Translations under genes and position numbers: made by a program
The notes under the pieces: model-generated
Databases searched by the model: none
Told to the model about the DNA's origin: nothing
Seen by the model: only the letters and a program-made list of their open reading frames with translations
NCBI RefSeq assembly: GCF_023380205.1
Contig: NZ_CP093361.1
Location: forward strand, 1,054,001 to 1,118,000
From: Nicoliella spurrieriana
GTDB taxonomy: Bacteria; Bacillota; Bacilli; Lactobacillales; Lactobacillaceae
Length of the DNA: 64,000 bases
Reading direction: 5' to 3'
Shown: piece by piece, positions 31,545 through 40,739 of the stretch
Layout of the letters: every line of letters begins with the position of its first letter
Numbering within the stretch: position 1 is the stretch's first letter

Positions 31545-31748
31545 TGAATGGGATAGTGAAAGTTTAAAACGCCTCAAGCGAGTCGAAGCGCGGTGAGAGT
31601 TCGATAGGTTGTTTTTAATATTTTCCATCAATCCTGGCTATTTATACATAGTCAATTCAATTATATCAAATAAGAGAATTTATATATTCTAAAATTGGGT
31701 GGTACCACGGAAGATTTCGTCCCTTGGATGAAGTCTTTTTTTGTATAT
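31545..31748 (+). promoter_or_regulatory. T-box leader controlling ileS
   Basis: The T-box TGGGTGGTACCACG (31696-31709) is followed by a terminator stem (AGATTTCGTCC/GGATGAAGTCT plus seven T's). The 5' half has the features of stem I, GGGAT near 31550 pairing with ATCC near 31631 and a GGTGAGAG element near 31590. A candidate specifier codon ATC (31627-31629) specifies isoleucine, agreeing with the downstream gene. Uncharged tRNA-Ile should stabilise the antiterminator. Confidence 0.88.
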
Positions 31749-31772
31749 AAATCTCAAAAAGGAGCTAATATA

Positions 31773-34571
31773 ATGCGAGTAAAGGATACATTGAATTTAG
31801 GTAAGACCAAGTTTAAAATGCGTGGAAACTTACCAGTAAAAGAAGTTGAACGTCAAAATGTGTGGGCTGAAAATAAGGTTTATGAACAACGTCAAAAATT
31901 AAATGAGGGTAAGCCAACGTTTGTGCTTCATGATGGACCTCCATATGCTAATGGTGATATTCACATGGGCCATGCGATGAATAAAATCTCTAAAGATTTC
32001 ATTGTTCGTTATAAATCAATGAATGGATTTAGATCACCATATGTTCCTGGTTGGGATACCCATGGATTACCAATTGAACAAAAATTAACTCAAGCTGGCT
32101 ATGATCGTAAAAAGATGAGTACTAATGACTTTAGAAAGCTTTGTCATGACTATGCTTTAAAGCAAGTTGATCGACAAAGAACTGAGTTTAAACGGTTAGG
32201 GGTTGCTGGTGAATGGGACAATCCATATTTAACCCTTGCTCCTGAATTTGAAGCTGCTGAAATTAGAGTGTTTGGTAAAATGGCTGAAAAGAATCTGATT
32301 TACCGTGGATTGAAACCAGTTATTTGGTCATGGTCATCAGAATCAGCATTGGCTGAAGCCGAAGTTGAATATCATGATATTACATCACCATCAGCATTTT
32401 ATGGGGAACGAGTAGTTGATGGTAAAGGGATTTTGGATGATAACACCTATATGGCCGTTTGGACTACGACGCCATGGACGATTCCAGCATCTGGAGGAAT
32501 CACTGTTTCCGCCGATTTTGATTATTCAGTTGTTAAACCAGCTGGTGACGATCGTAAGTTTGTGATCGCTACTGATTTATTGGAAAAGGATGCTGAGTTA
32601 TTTGGTTGGGACAGTTACGAAGTAGTTAAGAATCTTAAGGGTAAGGATCTTGAATACGTTGAAGCTGAACATCCATTTGATCATAGTCGCCGTTTATTAA
32701 CGATGTTAGGTGATTTCGTTACTCTTGATGCCGGGACTGGATTAGTTCATACGGCACCTGGATTTGGGGACGATGATTACCAAGTTGGGAAGAAGTATGG
32801 ACTAGACGTTTTCGTTGATGTTGATTCTAAGGGTTATATGACCAAGGAAGCCGGTAAGGATTTTGAAGGGGTCTTCTATGATGATGCAAACGAAATTTCA
32901 TTAAATAAGTTAAAAGAAGCTAACTTAATGCTAAAATACATGCCAATTGAGCATAGTTATCCATTTGATTGGCGAACTAAGAAACCAGTTATTTACCGGG
33001 CCACGACCCAATGGTTTGCATCCGTTGATAAAATTAAGGATCAAATTTTAGCTGCAATTGACGAAGTTAAGTTTAAGCCAGACTGGGGTCAAAAGCGGCT
33101 CCACAATATGATTGCAAACCGAAGCGATTGGGTTATCTCTAGACAACGGGTTTGGGGAGTTCCACTTCCAATCTTTTATGGTGAAGACGGAACGCCAATT
33201 ATTGAAAAAGAAACTGTTGACCACGTTGCTGATTTATTTGGTAAGTATGGTTCTGATGTTTGGTTTGAAAGAGAAGCTAAGGACTTGTTACCAGAAGGCT
33301 ACACGAATGAACATTCACCAAATGGTAAGTTTACTAAGGAAAATGATATCATGGACGTTTGGTTTGATTCTGGTTCATCACACCAAGGAGTACTAGCAGA
33401 GCGTTCTTACCTTACCTACCCTTCTGATATGTACCTAGAAGGTTCAGACCAATACCGTGGTTGGTTTAACTCTAGTTTAATTACTAGTGTGGCGGTATCT
33501 GGACATGCTCCTTATAAGCAATTATTATCACAAGGTTTTACCTTGGATGGTGAAGGACATAAGATGAGTAAGTCTCTTGGGAACACAATTGCACCTTCTG
33601 AAGTAATTGAAAAGATGGGTGCTGATATTGTTAGAACCTGGGTGACTTCTGTTGATACTTCAGCTGACGTTCGGGTATCGATGGCTAACTTTGTGAAGGT
33701 ATCAGATAGCTATAAGAAAATTAGAAATACAATTAGATATATGTTAGCTAATACTAGTGACTTCGATCCAAAGGAAAACACGGTCCCATTTGAAAAGATG
33801 AGTGCATTGGATCAGTTCATGTTCGTTAAGCTAAATCGATTTGTTGAAGAAGTAAAGGGTTATTACGATCAATACGACTTCTTGGATATTTATAAGACCG
33901 TTTTGAAGTTCGTTAATGCAGACCTATCAGCATTCTATTTGGATATTGCGAAGGACATCTTATACATTGATGCTAAGGACAGTGCTTCTAGACGCTCGAT
34001 GCAAACCGTTGTCTACAAGGTGGTGGTAGCATTAACTAAGTTGCTGACTCCAGTAATGCCACATACGACTGAGGAAGTTTGGCAATTTTTAAAGGAACCA
34101 GAAGAATTTGCTCAACTATCAGAAATGCCAGAGGTAGCAAAGGTCGCTAATGAAGATCAATTACTTGCTAACTGGAATCAATTTATGAATCTACGTGAAG
34201 ATGTTTTGAAGTCACTAGAAAAGGTTCGTGATCAAAAGTTAATTGGAAAAGCTTCAGAAGCTAAGCTAAGCTTATACCTCAACGAAAAGGATCAACAATT
34301 ACTTCAAGATTTGAACACGAATGTTAAACAAGATTTGTTAGTTTCACAATTAGAAGTTAAGGATTATCAAGAAGCACCATCTGATGCTGATAAGTATGGT
34401 GATGATGTTGCAATGACCGTTGAAAAAGCTGAAGGAGATGTTTGTGAACGGTGTCGGCTAACTACTAAGGATGTTGGTAGCGATCCTGATTATCCAGAAT
34501 TCTGTCAACGTTGTGCTGCAATCGTTAAACAGGAATTTCCTGAAACTGCTAAAGAAGGATTTACTGAATAA
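31773..34571 (+). CDS. ileS: Isoleucyl-tRNA synthetase
   Basis: A 932-residue class Ia synthetase. The HIGH-type motif is HMGH at residues 64-67 and KMSKS is at 597-601. The CP1 editing domain lies between about 200 and 400, and the C-terminal zinc ribbon CERC... CQRC is near 895-920. The start is ATG 31773 after AAAAGGAG, which separates it from the T-box region (an open frame runs through the T-box but is not coding). It follows divIVA as in other Firmicutes. Confidence 0.97.
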   Translation: MRVKDTLNLGKTKFKMRGNLPVKEVERQNVWAENKVYEQRQKLNEGKPTFVLHDGPPYANGDIHMGHAMNKISKDFIVRYKSMNGFRSPYVPGWDTHGLPIEQKLTQAGYDRKKMSTNDFRKLCHDYALKQVDRQRTEFKRLGVAGEWDNPYLTLAPEFEAAEIRVFGKMAEKNLIYRGLKPVIWSWSSESALAEAEVEYHDITSPSAFYGERVVDGKGILDDNTYMAVWTTTPWTIPASGGITVSADFDYSVVKPAGDDRKFVIATDLLEKDAELFGWDSYEVVKNLKGKDLEYVEAEHPFDHSRRLLTMLGDFVTLDAGTGLVHTAPGFGDDDYQVGKKYGLDVFVDVDSKGYMTKEAGKDFEGVFYDDANEISLNKLKEANLMLKYMPIEHSYPFDWRTKKPVIYRATTQWFASVDKIKDQILAAIDEVKFKPDWGQKRLHNMIANRSDWVISRQRVWGVPLPIFYGEDGTPIIEKETVDHVADLFGKYGSDVWFEREAKDLLPEGYTNEHSPNGKFTKENDIMDVWFDSGSSHQGVLAERSYLTYPSDMYLEGSDQYRGWFNSSLITSVAVSGHAPYKQLLSQGFTLDGEGHKMSKSLGNTIAPSEVIEKMGADIVRTWVTSVDTSADVRVSMANFVKVSDSYKKIRNTIRYMLANTSDFDPKENTVPFEKMSALDQFMFVKLNRFVEEVKGYYDQYDFLDIYKTVLKFVNADLSAFYLDIAKDILYIDAKDSASRRSMQTVVYKVVVALTKLLTPVMPHTTEEVWQFLKEPEEFAQLSEMPEVAKVANEDQLLANWNQFMNLREDVLKSLEKVRDQKLIGKASEAKLSLYLNEKDQQLLQDLNTNVKQDLLVSQLEVKDYQEAPSDADKYGDDVAMTVEKAEGDVCERCRLTTKDVGSDPDYPEFCQRCAAIVKQEFPETAKEGFTE

Positions 34572-34573
34572 CC

Positions 34574-34602
34574 AAAAAGCTGGGAACTTTCCCAGCTTTT
34601 TT
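34574..34602 (+). terminator. Terminator after ileS
   Basis: AAAAAGCTGGG/CCCAGCTTTTTT hairpin with a six-base loop. Confidence 0.9.
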
Positions 34603-34624
34603 AATTTAGAAGGGAAATGATGAA

Positions 34625-34834
34625 ATGTTAATTGGAACTGTTACCGAATATGATCAAAAAAGAGGTTTTGGATATATTAAGGAAGCTGATAAGAATAAAT
34701 TATTCGTTCATTTTTCAGCAATTATTGGTGATGGGTTTAAAACCTTAACCCCTGGTGAAAAGGTTCAATACGTAGTAGTTAATGGTCAAAAGGGCCCGCA
34801 AGCTGCTAAGGTCCAACCCATTGAAACCAATTAA
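34625..34834 (+). CDS. Cold-shock domain protein
   Basis: A 69-residue single cold-shock domain that binds single-stranded nucleic acid. RNP1 is RGFGYI (about residues 13-18) and RNP2 is LFVHF (26-30). Compared with CspA the N-terminus is MLIGTVTEYD rather than the usual KGTVKWF; the Trp-Phe after GTV is Glu-Tyr-Asp here, so it is a divergent paralog. It lies just after the ileS terminator with GAAGGGA ahead of its ATG. Confidence 0.87.
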   Translation: MLIGTVTEYDQKRGFGYIKEADKNKLFVHFSAIIGDGFKTLTPGEKVQYVVVNGQKGPQAAKVQPIETN

Positions 34835-34835
34835 A

Positions 34836-34864
34836 TTGCAAAGTTAAATAATTATCGCTAAAAT
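34836..34864 (+). promoter_or_regulatory. Promoter candidate for nudF operon
   Basis: TTGCAA (34836-34841), 17 bases, TAAAAT (34859-34864), just after the cold-shock gene stop. Confidence 0.5.
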
Positions 34865-34893
34865 TATAATAGTTAATGAAATGGGTGATAATG

Positions 34894-35439
34894 ATGAACT
34901 TAGAGGAAAAAATAATTAAAAGAGAACCTAAATACCATGGTTCAATTATTGATGTAGAAAAACAAATTGTTAAATTACCTAATGGTCAAGAATCTAGTAG
35001 GGATATTGTTTACCATGCGAAAGCTGTTGCGGCGCTGGTAATTACCGGTGATAATAAAATGCTAATGGAGACTCAATGGCGGGCACCAGTTCAGGAAGTA
35101 ACTTTAGAAATTCCAGCTGGAAAGGTTGATTCTAGGGATACGGGCTCATCTAAAGATGCAATGGTTCGTGAGTTGAACGAAGAAGTTCGCTATCGTGCTA
35201 AAACATTAAAGCACTTGACCGGCTTTTATACCTCGGTTGGTTTTTCTGATGAATATATGGATCTATACTTAGCGACCGACCTGGAACCAGTTAGTGATGA
35301 ATTACCACGCGATAAGGGTGAGTATCTGGGCATTAAAGCTTATTCACTAAGTGAAGCTAAGCATCTTTTGGATAGTGGTAAAATAAAGGATGCTAAGACT
35401 GCAATGGCTATTTTATACTGGGAATTATTAAGTAAGTAG
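34894..35439 (+). CDS. nudF: ADP-ribose pyrophosphatase-type Nudix hydrolase
   Basis: A 181-residue Nudix enzyme likely cleaving ADP-ribose to AMP and ribose-5-phosphate. The Nudix region runs from IPAGKVD to RELNEEVRY (about residues 70-95). The metal-binding REXXEE core is intact, but the box's usual Gly after EE-x is Arg, and the loop is longer than canonical. The SWRAP-like segment is TQWRAPVQE. ATG 34894 follows GGTGAT by six bases. It heads a run through the cysteine desulfurase and DUF1831 gene. Confidence 0.82.
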   Translation: MNLEEKIIKREPKYHGSIIDVEKQIVKLPNGQESSRDIVYHAKAVAALVITGDNKMLMETQWRAPVQEVTLEIPAGKVDSRDTGSSKDAMVRELNEEVRYRAKTLKHLTGFYTSVGFSDEYMDLYLATDLEPVSDELPRDKGEYLGIKAYSLSEAKHLLDSGKIKDAKTAMAILYWELLSK

Positions 35440-35445
35440 GTGAAT

Positions 35446-35742
35446 GTGATTAGTAACAATGAACATTCAGATTCAGATTTTATGACTAGAAAACAATATC
35501 GTAAAATCAAGGAAAACAACGATAATCTAGATGATTTGGATAGCAGTGCAACTCAGTTTTCATCTGATGAGCCACTTAGTCGGCAACGATTGCGTCAGAA
35601 TAAATTATGGGAAGATCAAGCAACTAAACAACAAATTGCTGAACAACGCTCAAAACGAATTGCTCACCGCTTGGATACTTTGATTATTTTGCTTGGGATT
35701 GGAATTTTAATTGTGTTTTTAGTATTATTTTTTGTAAATTAA
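35446..35742 (+). CDS. Small single-span membrane protein of unknown function
   Basis: About 98 residues: a highly charged N-terminal region (TRKQYRKIKENND, QRLRQNK) and one C-terminal membrane span (LIILLGIGILIVFLVLFFV), so likely a cytoplasmic domain with a tail anchor. Small proteins of this type sit between nudF and mtnN in other lactobacilli; no function is known to me. The start is probably GTG 35446, five bases after AAGTAGG; GTG 35440 and an internal ATG are alternatives. Confidence 0.7.
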   Translation: MISNNEHSDSDFMTRKQYRKIKENNDNLDDLDSSATQFSSDEPLSRQRLRQNKLWEDQATKQQIAEQRSKRIAHRLDTLIILLGIGILIVFLVLFFVN

Positions 35743-35754
35743 GGAGAATTTAAA

Positions 35755-36447
35755 ATGAAATACGGAATTTTATGTGCAATGGATGAAGAAATCAAGAGCC
35801 TTCACGACAGTTTAGAAAATGAAGTGAAAAAAACAATTAAGGGAATTGATTTCTTTACCGGAACGATTAATGGAGAATCAGTAGTTTTAGTTAAATCTGG
35901 GATTGGTAAGGTTGAGGCAGGAATTACTTCAGTTTTATTAGTGACTGAATTTGATGTTGACATTATTATCAATACTGGTTCAGCAGCTGGAATTGGCAAG
36001 GGTCTTTCAGTTGGGGATGTAGTTATTTCTACTGAAACTGCTTACCACGATGCTGATGCTACTGCTGCTGGTTATGAGTATGGACAAGTTCCGGACCAAC
36101 CTGCGCGCTTTAAAGCGGATCAGTCGTTTGTTAATCAAGTAATGACAGCTGCTCAATCAGTTGGGTTAGAGGCTAAGACAGGTTTAATTGTATCTGGAGA
36201 TCAATTCATTGCAAGTCAACATCAAATTGACAATATTTTAAACCACTTCCCAGATGCATTATCTAGTGAAATGGAAGGGGCTGCCGTTGGCCAAGTTGCT
36301 AATCAATTTCACATTCCATACGTAGTAATTAGGGCAATGTCAGATGTTGGAGATGAAAATGCGGATATGAGTTTTAATGAGTTTGTGGTTGAAGCTGGTA
36401 AACGATCTGCTAAAATGATGCTAAACTTCTTACAAAATCAAGATTAA
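35755..36447 (+). CDS. mtnN: 5'-methylthioadenosine/S-adenosylhomocysteine nucleosidase
   Basis: A 230-residue nucleosidase that splits methylthioadenosine and SAH to adenine plus a thioribose, feeding methyl-cycle recycling and the LuxS route. Motifs: GILCAMDEEI at the N-terminus, NTGSAAGIG near 75, and the active-site block SSEMEGAAVGQVA (about 170-183) and MSDVGDE with the catalytic Asp. The length is normal. Confidence 0.95.
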   Translation: MKYGILCAMDEEIKSLHDSLENEVKKTIKGIDFFTGTINGESVVLVKSGIGKVEAGITSVLLVTEFDVDIIINTGSAAGIGKGLSVGDVVISTETAYHDADATAAGYEYGQVPDQPARFKADQSFVNQVMTAAQSVGLEAKTGLIVSGDQFIASQHQIDNILNHFPDALSSEMEGAAVGQVANQFHIPYVVIRAMSDVGDENADMSFNEFVVEAGKRSAKMMLNFLQNQD

Positions 36448-36464
36448 CAAGGGGGTTTTTAATT

Positions 36465-37619
36465 TTGAAAGAAATTTACCTTGATAATGCTGCAACCACG
36501 CCAATTGCTGATGAAGTATTAGCTGACATGACTGATAAGTATAAAAATATATTTGGGAATGCGTCCACTCTTTATGGATTGGGACGGGAAGCTCATTCAG
36601 TTTTAGAGGATAGCCGACATTTAATTGCTAAAAGCATTAACGCTGATGATAATGAGATTGTGTTTACTAGTGGTGGTTCCGAAAGTGATAATACTGCAAT
36701 CATTCAAACTGCTGAGGCGCGTCAGTCTCTAGGCAAACACATTATTACGACTGCGATTGAACATGAAGCGGTGTTAAAACCACTTCAATATCTTGAATCA
36801 AAAGGTTTTACCGTCACCTATCTTCCAGTTGATGAAAATGGTAATATTTCGTTACAGGATTTAAAGGACGCACTGGATGATGAAACTATTTTGGTAACCA
36901 TCATGAGTGGGAATAACGAGGTCGGTAGCCGAATGCCCATTCATGAAATCGGTGAGTTACTTAAGGACCACCAAGCTTGGTTTCATACCGATGCAGTGCA
37001 AGTCTATGGATTATTAGATGTTGACGTAAAGGCTGATCATATCGACATGCTTTCGACTTCTGCTCATAAAATTAATGGTCCTAAAATGATGGGATTTCTA
37101 TATCGGCAAAGCGACATCCGTTTTCCTAGTTTTATTAAGGGTGGCGATCAAGAAATGAAACGGCGCGCTGGAACTGAAAATGTTCCCGGAATTTCCGGAT
37201 TTGCCACTGCCGTATCATTACTGGATTCTACTGAAAAACAACATCGTCAGGACAAATACTACCATTTTAAGAAAATGATTATGGATGGGTTAAACGCTAA
37301 CGGAATTGACTTTGCAGTTAATGGTCAATTATCCCATGATAATCTAAACCATGTGCTAAACCTTTGGATTAAGGGGATTTCCACTTATGTACTTCAAACT
37401 AATCTTGATTTAGCAGGGATTGCTGTTTCTGGTGGATCAGCATGTACTGCTGGTAGCATTGAGCCATCGCATGTGTTAGTCGCAATGTTTGGCAAGCAAA
37501 GTCCACGGATTGGCGAATCGATTCGGGTTAGCTTTGGCCACCTTACCACTGAATCAGATATTAATACGTTTATTAATGAAGTAACTAAAATTGTGAATCG
37601 TTTAAAAAAGAAATCATAG
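36465..37619 (+). CDS. Cysteine desulfurase (IscS/NifS-like)
   Basis: A 384-residue PLP enzyme moving sulfur from cysteine to an acceptor. The PLP lysine is Lys202 in STSAHKINGPK, and the persulfide cysteine is Cys327 in SGGSACTAG. The gene lies two genes before mnmA, so the likely job is to supply sulfur for tRNA 2-thiouridine, as Bacillus YrvO does beside its mnmA. It starts at TTG 36465 with AAGGGGG nine bases upstream. Confidence 0.93.
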   Translation: MKEIYLDNAATTPIADEVLADMTDKYKNIFGNASTLYGLGREAHSVLEDSRHLIAKSINADDNEIVFTSGGSESDNTAIIQTAEARQSLGKHIITTAIEHEAVLKPLQYLESKGFTVTYLPVDENGNISLQDLKDALDDETILVTIMSGNNEVGSRMPIHEIGELLKDHQAWFHTDAVQVYGLLDVDVKADHIDMLSTSAHKINGPKMMGFLYRQSDIRFPSFIKGGDQEMKRRAGTENVPGISGFATAVSLLDSTEKQHRQDKYYHFKKMIMDGLNANGIDFAVNGQLSHDNLNHVLNLWIKGISTYVLQTNLDLAGIAVSGGSACTAGSIEPSHVLVAMFGKQSPRIGESIRVSFGHLTTESDINTFINEVTKIVNRLKKKS

Positions 37620-37630
37620 GAGGTTCTTTA

Positions 37631-37972
37631 ATGGCATTTTCCACTGTAGAAAAATTAGCAGGTGATAGTCGTAAATTTAAGGTTAATCCTGAAATTAAAC
37701 AGTTCACCATGTTAGATTTAGGATTTAATAAATTGAATAATGGCAGTTTTGTATTAAAACAACCATTAAGTGGCTTTAATCTAAATACTGGCTTTACATT
37801 AAAGGTAGCTATAAATAAGGATTTAGATCAACTAAAATTAGCAGTGACCGATGCAAAGGGGCTCAGAAAGGTTGATCTTTTTAAGGGCAATCAGCATCCA
37901 GAAGATGTTGAACAGCTAAACTTTCAAATTCAAAATTTAATTTTAAGAAAAGTACTTGCAATTGCAAACTAG
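37631..37972 (+). CDS. DUF1831-family protein
   Basis: A 113-residue soluble protein (MAFSTVEKLAGDSRKF...) encoded between the cysteine desulfurase and mnmA, the place of DUF1831 proteins in lactobacilli. The function is unknown; context suggests a link to sulfur transfer for tRNA. There is no membrane span or obvious metal site. GGAGG lies eight bases before the ATG. Confidence 0.75.
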   Translation: MAFSTVEKLAGDSRKFKVNPEIKQFTMLDLGFNKLNNGSFVLKQPLSGFNLNTGFTLKVAINKDLDQLKLAVTDAKGLRKVDLFKGNQHPEDVEQLNFQIQNLILRKVLAIAN

Positions 37973-37982
37973 CTATATTAAT

Positions 37983-38011
37983 TTGCATTTCTTCTTTTAA
38001 GTTAGTAATAT
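37983..38011 (+). promoter_or_regulatory. Promoter candidate for mnmA
   Basis: TTGCAT (37983-37988), 17 bases, TAATAT (38006-38011), in the 110-base gap before mnmA. Confidence 0.5.
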
Positions 38012-38082
38012 ATTAATACTGGAAATTGCGACCTTCAAATCGTGGATTATCAGAAATCTAAGGAAATGATGGTGATAGATAA

Positions 38083-39210
<1,128 letters not shown>

Positions 39211-39218
39211 ATCTCATT

Positions 39219-39246
39219 AAACACCATGCGTTAGTATGGTGTTTTT
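39219..39246 (+). terminator. Terminator after mnmA
   Basis: AAACACCAT/ATGGTGTTTTT hairpin with an eight-base loop. Confidence 0.85.
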
Positions 39247-39314
39247 ATTTTTCTATAATCCAGTTTATAATAAGTAACAGACACTAATAAAATTGTAAAT
39301 AACGGGGTAAAACA

Positions 39315-39974
39315 ATGAAAATTTATTTTATTCGACATGGTAAAACTGAATGGAATTTAGAGAGTCGCTACCAAGGCGCAGGTGGTGATTCACCATTATT
39401 AAAAACAAGTTATCAAGAAATGGATCAACTAGCTGCCTTTTTTAGGGCAGTTAAATTTGAGCATGTTTTTGCAAGTCCAATTAAACGGGCCCGGATTACT
39501 GCAGAACGAATTCGTCATCAGTTAGAAGTGGTTCCAGAGATTAGCCTATGGAATCGATTGGAAGAATTCCACTTAGGAAAAATGGAAGGGCAAAAATTTA
39601 CCGATGTTCAAAAACAATTTCCTGAGCAGTTCAATAACTTTCGTGAACATCCTGAAAAATATGATAACCATGAAATTGGTGGGGAAACTTTTCAACAGGT
39701 GGTTGCTAGGATTATTCCAGCAGTAGAAATGATCACTAGTGATTATCCAAGAGATGATCAAAAAGTGATGATTGTTAGCCATGGAGCAGCTTTAAATGCT
39801 TTGATTAATTCGCTACTGGGTGAAAAATTGGCTGATTTGCGGAAACGTGGTGGGTTATCTAATACTAGTACTACGATTTTGGAAACCAAGGACCAGGGAC
39901 AGACATTTAGCTTAGTTAAATGGAATGATACACAGTATCTATCGAGAAAGTTAGATTCTACTGATACAATCTAA
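39315..39974 (+). CDS. Histidine phosphatase (phosphoglycerate mutase-like)
   Basis: A 219-residue branch of the histidine phosphatase superfamily. The catalytic RHG is in FIRHGKTEWN (residues about 5-14), with the second His in VSHGAALNAL (about 155-160). The length is that of broad-specificity phosphatases rather than a glycolytic mutase. The substrate is not readable. A TATAAT at 39266-39271 upstream may be its -10 box. Confidence 0.85.
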   Translation: MKIYFIRHGKTEWNLESRYQGAGGDSPLLKTSYQEMDQLAAFFRAVKFEHVFASPIKRARITAERIRHQLEVVPEISLWNRLEEFHLGKMEGQKFTDVQKQFPEQFNNFREHPEKYDNHEIGGETFQQVVARIIPAVEMITSDYPRDDQKVMIVSHGAALNALINSLLGEKLADLRKRGGLSNTSTTILETKDQGQTFSLVKWNDTQYLSRKLDSTDTI

Positions 39975-39988
39975 ATTAGGAAGTGATA

Positions 39989-40708
39989 ATGATGAGTGAT
40001 AAACAAACTGGGAATCAAGAACACCAAGAACAAGTAGCTAAGCAAAGGGAAGCTAAGCAGAAAAAGGCTGACGAGACTCTTCATAAATTAGTTCAAGATA
40101 TCGATGATCACCCCCATGATTACCGAACTTATTATGATTTAGGAACTTTTTTAGTTCAATTACGTAATTATAATCAAGCTGAGGAACTATTGATGAAGGC
40201 AATGGGGTTATTTGCTGATCGAAGTAAGAAGGCCAAAAATACTTTAATTTACGGTCTTGGAAATGTTTACTATGCGGCAGGTGAATATGACAAAGCAATT
40301 CAACAATTTAATCAAATTGATGATCAAAAACTTAAGTTTGATTCGTATATTATGGTAGCCCAAAGTTATATGTCTAAAAAGAACTATAAACGTGCGGTCG
40401 TATTTGCATTAACTGCTCAAGGAATGCGGCGACAAGATCCATCTGTTAACTGGATTTTGGGCAGTAGTTTATTGGCGTTAGGTAACTTTAGCGAAGCGGC
40501 ACAATTTTTTGATATTATGTTACAAAATGACACTAATAATGGAAAAGCCAATTTTGACCGTGGAATTATCGCAATGGTTCTTGGAGAACCATTTGATGAC
40601 TATTTTGCTAAAGCAAAAAAATACGATCGTGCATATTTTGATAAGGGACAGAGTCGGTTAAAAGACATTGAAAAGTTTATTCAGATTCAAAAGGGCAAAC
40701 GCGACTAA
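39989..40708 (+). CDS. Tetratricopeptide repeat protein
   Basis: About 239 residues with a charged N-terminal helix (KQREAKQKKADE) and roughly four TPR units (YYDLGTFLVQLRNYNQAEELL, YGLGNVYYAAGEYDKAIQQF, YIMVAQSYMSKKNYKRAV and one more). TPR proteins act as binding scaffolds; no partner is evident. It sits just before recD2, as in other lactobacilli. Two ATGs (39989, 39992) fit the AGGAAG site. Confidence 0.85.
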   Translation: MMSDKQTGNQEHQEQVAKQREAKQKKADETLHKLVQDIDDHPHDYRTYYDLGTFLVQLRNYNQAEELLMKAMGLFADRSKKAKNTLIYGLGNVYYAAGEYDKAIQQFNQIDDQKLKFDSYIMVAQSYMSKKNYKRAVVFALTAQGMRRQDPSVNWILGSSLLALGNFSEAAQFFDIMLQNDTNNGKANFDRGIIAMVLGEPFDDYFAKAKKYDRAYFDKGQSRLKDIEKFIQIQKGKRD

Positions 40709-40739
40709 TTATAAATAAATCATTATGGGGGAATTTAGT

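Noticed and set aside
31695-31772. In-frame extension of ileS by 26 codons upstream
   Set aside because: It lies in the T-box and terminator; a proper ribosome-binding site stands before ATG 31773.
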